DNA from: an uncultured Lachnospiraceae bacterium
Lineage (GTDB): Bacteria > Bacillota > Clostridia > Lachnospirales > Lachnospiraceae
DNA: 13,630 nt
NCBI GenBank assembly: GCA_910585255.1
Contig: CAJUEI010000091.1
Span: 1-13,630, forward strand
Reading direction: 5' to 3'
Of the stretch, positions 12,134 through 13,630 are shown in pieces. Position 1 is the first letter of the stretch; each line of letters opens with the position of its first letter. A program made the translations under genes and the position numbers. The notes under the pieces are model-generated. The model saw only the letters and a list, made by a program, of their open reading frames with translations. It ran no database searches and was not told the DNA's origin.

Positions 12134-13492
12134 TCAATTCCTTACCAAATACACTTTCTTTCGAATACACAGATAACATCCCATATGAGCTGCTGCAGTA
12201 ATAATCCAGGATACCGGATAGGACAGATACAGACACTCTAAAGTCCGAACACTTTGAAAAATTGTCATAATCCATAGAATCCGAAGCCCGCACGCCCCCA
12301 GCAGGGACACTATCATCGGCATAATCGAATATCCCATTCCCCGAAGACATCCCACCATTACATCCATCATTCCGCAGGTAAAATAAGTCAGCATAATAAT
12401 CCTCATTCGTAAGATTCCATACTGAATTACTTCTGCATCTGAAGTATAAATTCCCAGTAAAAATTCTTTTATTCCATATGCCCCAAATCCCAATATCCCG
12501 CCGACTGCCACCACTAAAAACAGACAGTACACCATTGTTTTCTTTACCCGATCATATTTGCCTCCTCCTATATTTTGACTGGTAAAACTAAGTGCCGTCT
12601 GATGAAACGAATTCATTGCAATATAGACAAACCCCTCTAAATTAGAAGCAGCCGTATTTCCCGCCATAGCAATATCTCCAAATGAATTAATGGAAGATTG
12701 AATTAATACATTTGACAGTGAAAATAATGCCCCCTGAAACCCGGCTGGAAGCCCAATCTTTGCTATTCGAATTAATTTATCTGAAGAAATCCGCAGCAGA
12801 GATCGCTTTAACTGACAGCCTCCCTCTGTATTTGCCAATGCCCGAATAATAAAAAAAGCGGATACTGCCTGTGACAATACCGTTGCAATCGCTACTCCTG
12901 CCACATCCAGATGAAATACAATTACAAAAATTAAATTCAATCCTGCATTTAACACCCCAGCCAGTGTCAGATAATACAGTGGTCGCTTGGTATCTCCGAT
13001 TGCCCTTAAAATAGCACTTCCAAAATTGTAGAGCAGCAGCACCGGCATACCGATAAAATAAATCCGAATATAAAGAACAGACAGTTCAATTACATTTTCC
13101 GGTGTTCCCATCAGCCTAAGCAGTGTCCCGGCAAATCCAACCCCGATAAAAGTAAGCAGCACTCCGCTAATCAAACTTAGTAAAATAGCTGTATGTACGG
13201 TTTCACTCACTTCTTTTTCCTGTCTTGCCCCATAATAACGTGCAATCAATACATTTGCCCCAACAGAAAGTCCCATAAATACATTGGTCAATAAATTAAT
13301 CAGTGAAGAAGTCGAACCTACCGCTGCCAATGACTGACTTCCTGCATATCTTCCTACCACTACCATATCCACTGCATTAAATAAAAGCTGCAGAATACTC
13401 GACAGCATCAGAGGAACGGCAAACCGTATTAATTTTGAAAACAATGCCCCCTCACACATATCCATCTGATAGGATTTTGTTTTTTCGCTCAT
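12134..13492 (-). CDS. MATE family efflux transporter
   Basis: A 452-residue membrane protein with 12 predicted segments in two homologous halves, the usual MATE size. The N-terminal half has LIRFAVPLMLSSILQLLFNAVDMVVVGR, typical of the DinF/NorM-related clostridial MATE group, and AVGSTSSLINLLTNVFMGLSVGANVLIARYYGA; the second half shows the matching IAKIGLPAGFQGALFSLSN and NTAASNLEGFVY. It should export cationic drugs or metabolites by Na+ or H+ antiport; substrate unknown. The start MSEKTK at 13492 is chosen for AGGAAG eight bases upstream; the longer frame to a TTG at 13573 reaches into the end repeat and is rejected. No clear promoter was found between it and the repeat. Confidence 0.92.
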   Translation of the reverse strand: MSEKTKSYQMDMCEGALFSKLIRFAVPLMLSSILQLLFNAVDMVVVGRYAGSQSLAAVGSTSSLINLLTNVFMGLSVGANVLIARYYGARQEKEVSETVHTAILLSLISGVLLTFIGVGFAGTLLRLMGTPENVIELSVLYIRIYFIGMPVLLLYNFGSAILRAIGDTKRPLYYLTLAGVLNAGLNLIFVIVFHLDVAGVAIATVLSQAVSAFFIIRALANTEGGCQLKRSLLRISSDKLIRIAKIGLPAGFQGALFSLSNVLIQSSINSFGDIAMAGNTAASNLEGFVYIAMNSFHQTALSFTSQNIGGGKYDRVKKTMVYCLFLVVAVGGILGFGAYGIKEFLLGIYTSDAEVIQYGILRMRIIMLTYFTCGMMDVMVGCLRGMGYSIMPMIVSLLGACGLRILWIMTIFQSVRTLECLYLSYPVSWIITAAAHMGCYLCIRKKVYLVRN

Positions 13493-13560
13493 TCCAATCT
13501 TCCTTTCCTTTTTATCTTTTCTTTTTCCAACAATCGAGTAGAGAAGGTTACTTTCCCTAT

Positions 13561-13630
13561 TTAACCTCATCAAGGAAGTCCCCCGCTTCTAAGCCGCCAA
13601 GGTGAAAGCGGTGGGTTGGGACTTCCTTGT
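13561..13630 (-). repeat. Right end hairpin repeat, inverted copy of left end
   Basis: The reverse complement of 1-67 with two differences (G/A in the loop, C/T in the short stem), plus three more bases at the edge. The hairpin is intact. In the IS200/IS605-like reading its 3' end points inward, toward the MATE gene, so the element body would lie beyond base 13630. Its presence exactly at the window edge fits a draft assembly broken at a dispersed repeat. Confidence 0.55.

Noticed and set aside
13493..13560. MATE promoter with TTGATG and TAACCT partly inside the end repeat
   Set aside because: Spacing is 17 bases but the -10 matches the consensus poorly, so it was not annotated.
13493..13573. 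27-residue N-terminal extension of the MATE protein
   Set aside because: The start would be a TTG inside the end repeat without a ribosome site; the shorter start has a good one and matches the family's usual N-terminus.

Overview
The window looks like chromosomal DNA of an AT-rich, Gram-positive anaerobe of the Clostridia, most likely a gut Lachnospiraceae. The reasons are low GC, strong AGGAGG-type ribosome sites, TTG and GTG starts, a DHHW/MBOAT/DUF4358 cluster, a high-cysteine small protein of the type annotated in that family, and an m-DAP pathway gene. No rRNA, tRNA, CRISPR array, phage gene or transposase gene was seen. A 67-base sequence at the very left end returns in inverted orientation at the very right end, so the window may be a whole draft contig that stops at repeats.

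Left part (1-2190): the end repeat is followed by a 235-bp foldback element (A), a lone TetR-type regulator, a second inverted copy of the foldback element (B), a G-rich tract, and a small HPr-like protein that lacks the phosphorylatable histidine. The HPr-like gene has its own promoter, leader hairpin and terminator.

Middle (2159-9676): one compact minus-strand operon of seven genes starts at tandem promoters upstream of dapF. The order is dapF, an SGNH/GDSL lipoprotein, a DUF4358 lipoprotein, an MBOAT acyltransferase, a DHHW (AlgX/AlgJ-like) protein, ktrB, ktrA, then a terminator. The four middle genes look like an extracytoplasmic O-acylation module for a cell-wall or surface polymer. It is transcriptionally joined to a peptidoglycan precursor enzyme on one side and to a Ktr potassium channel on the other. 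The DHHW stop codon overlaps the ktrB start codon.

Right part (9677-13630): a second foldback family (C and D, inverted, 88-bp core with two differences) brackets a cassette coding for a 16-cysteine, glycine-rich 86-residue protein. Then come a 62-residue acidic protein and, divergently, two small helical proteins that share a domain. Promoter-like sequences in the divergent gap resemble mother-cell sporulation sigma sites. A MATE family transporter converges on these genes through a bidirectional terminator.

The most unusual signal is in the two foldback families. Within each family the core is conserved, but the long stems differ between copies while staying self-complementary inside each copy. 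This is the pattern expected of a selected RNA or DNA secondary structure, or of copy-specific fold-back synthesis.
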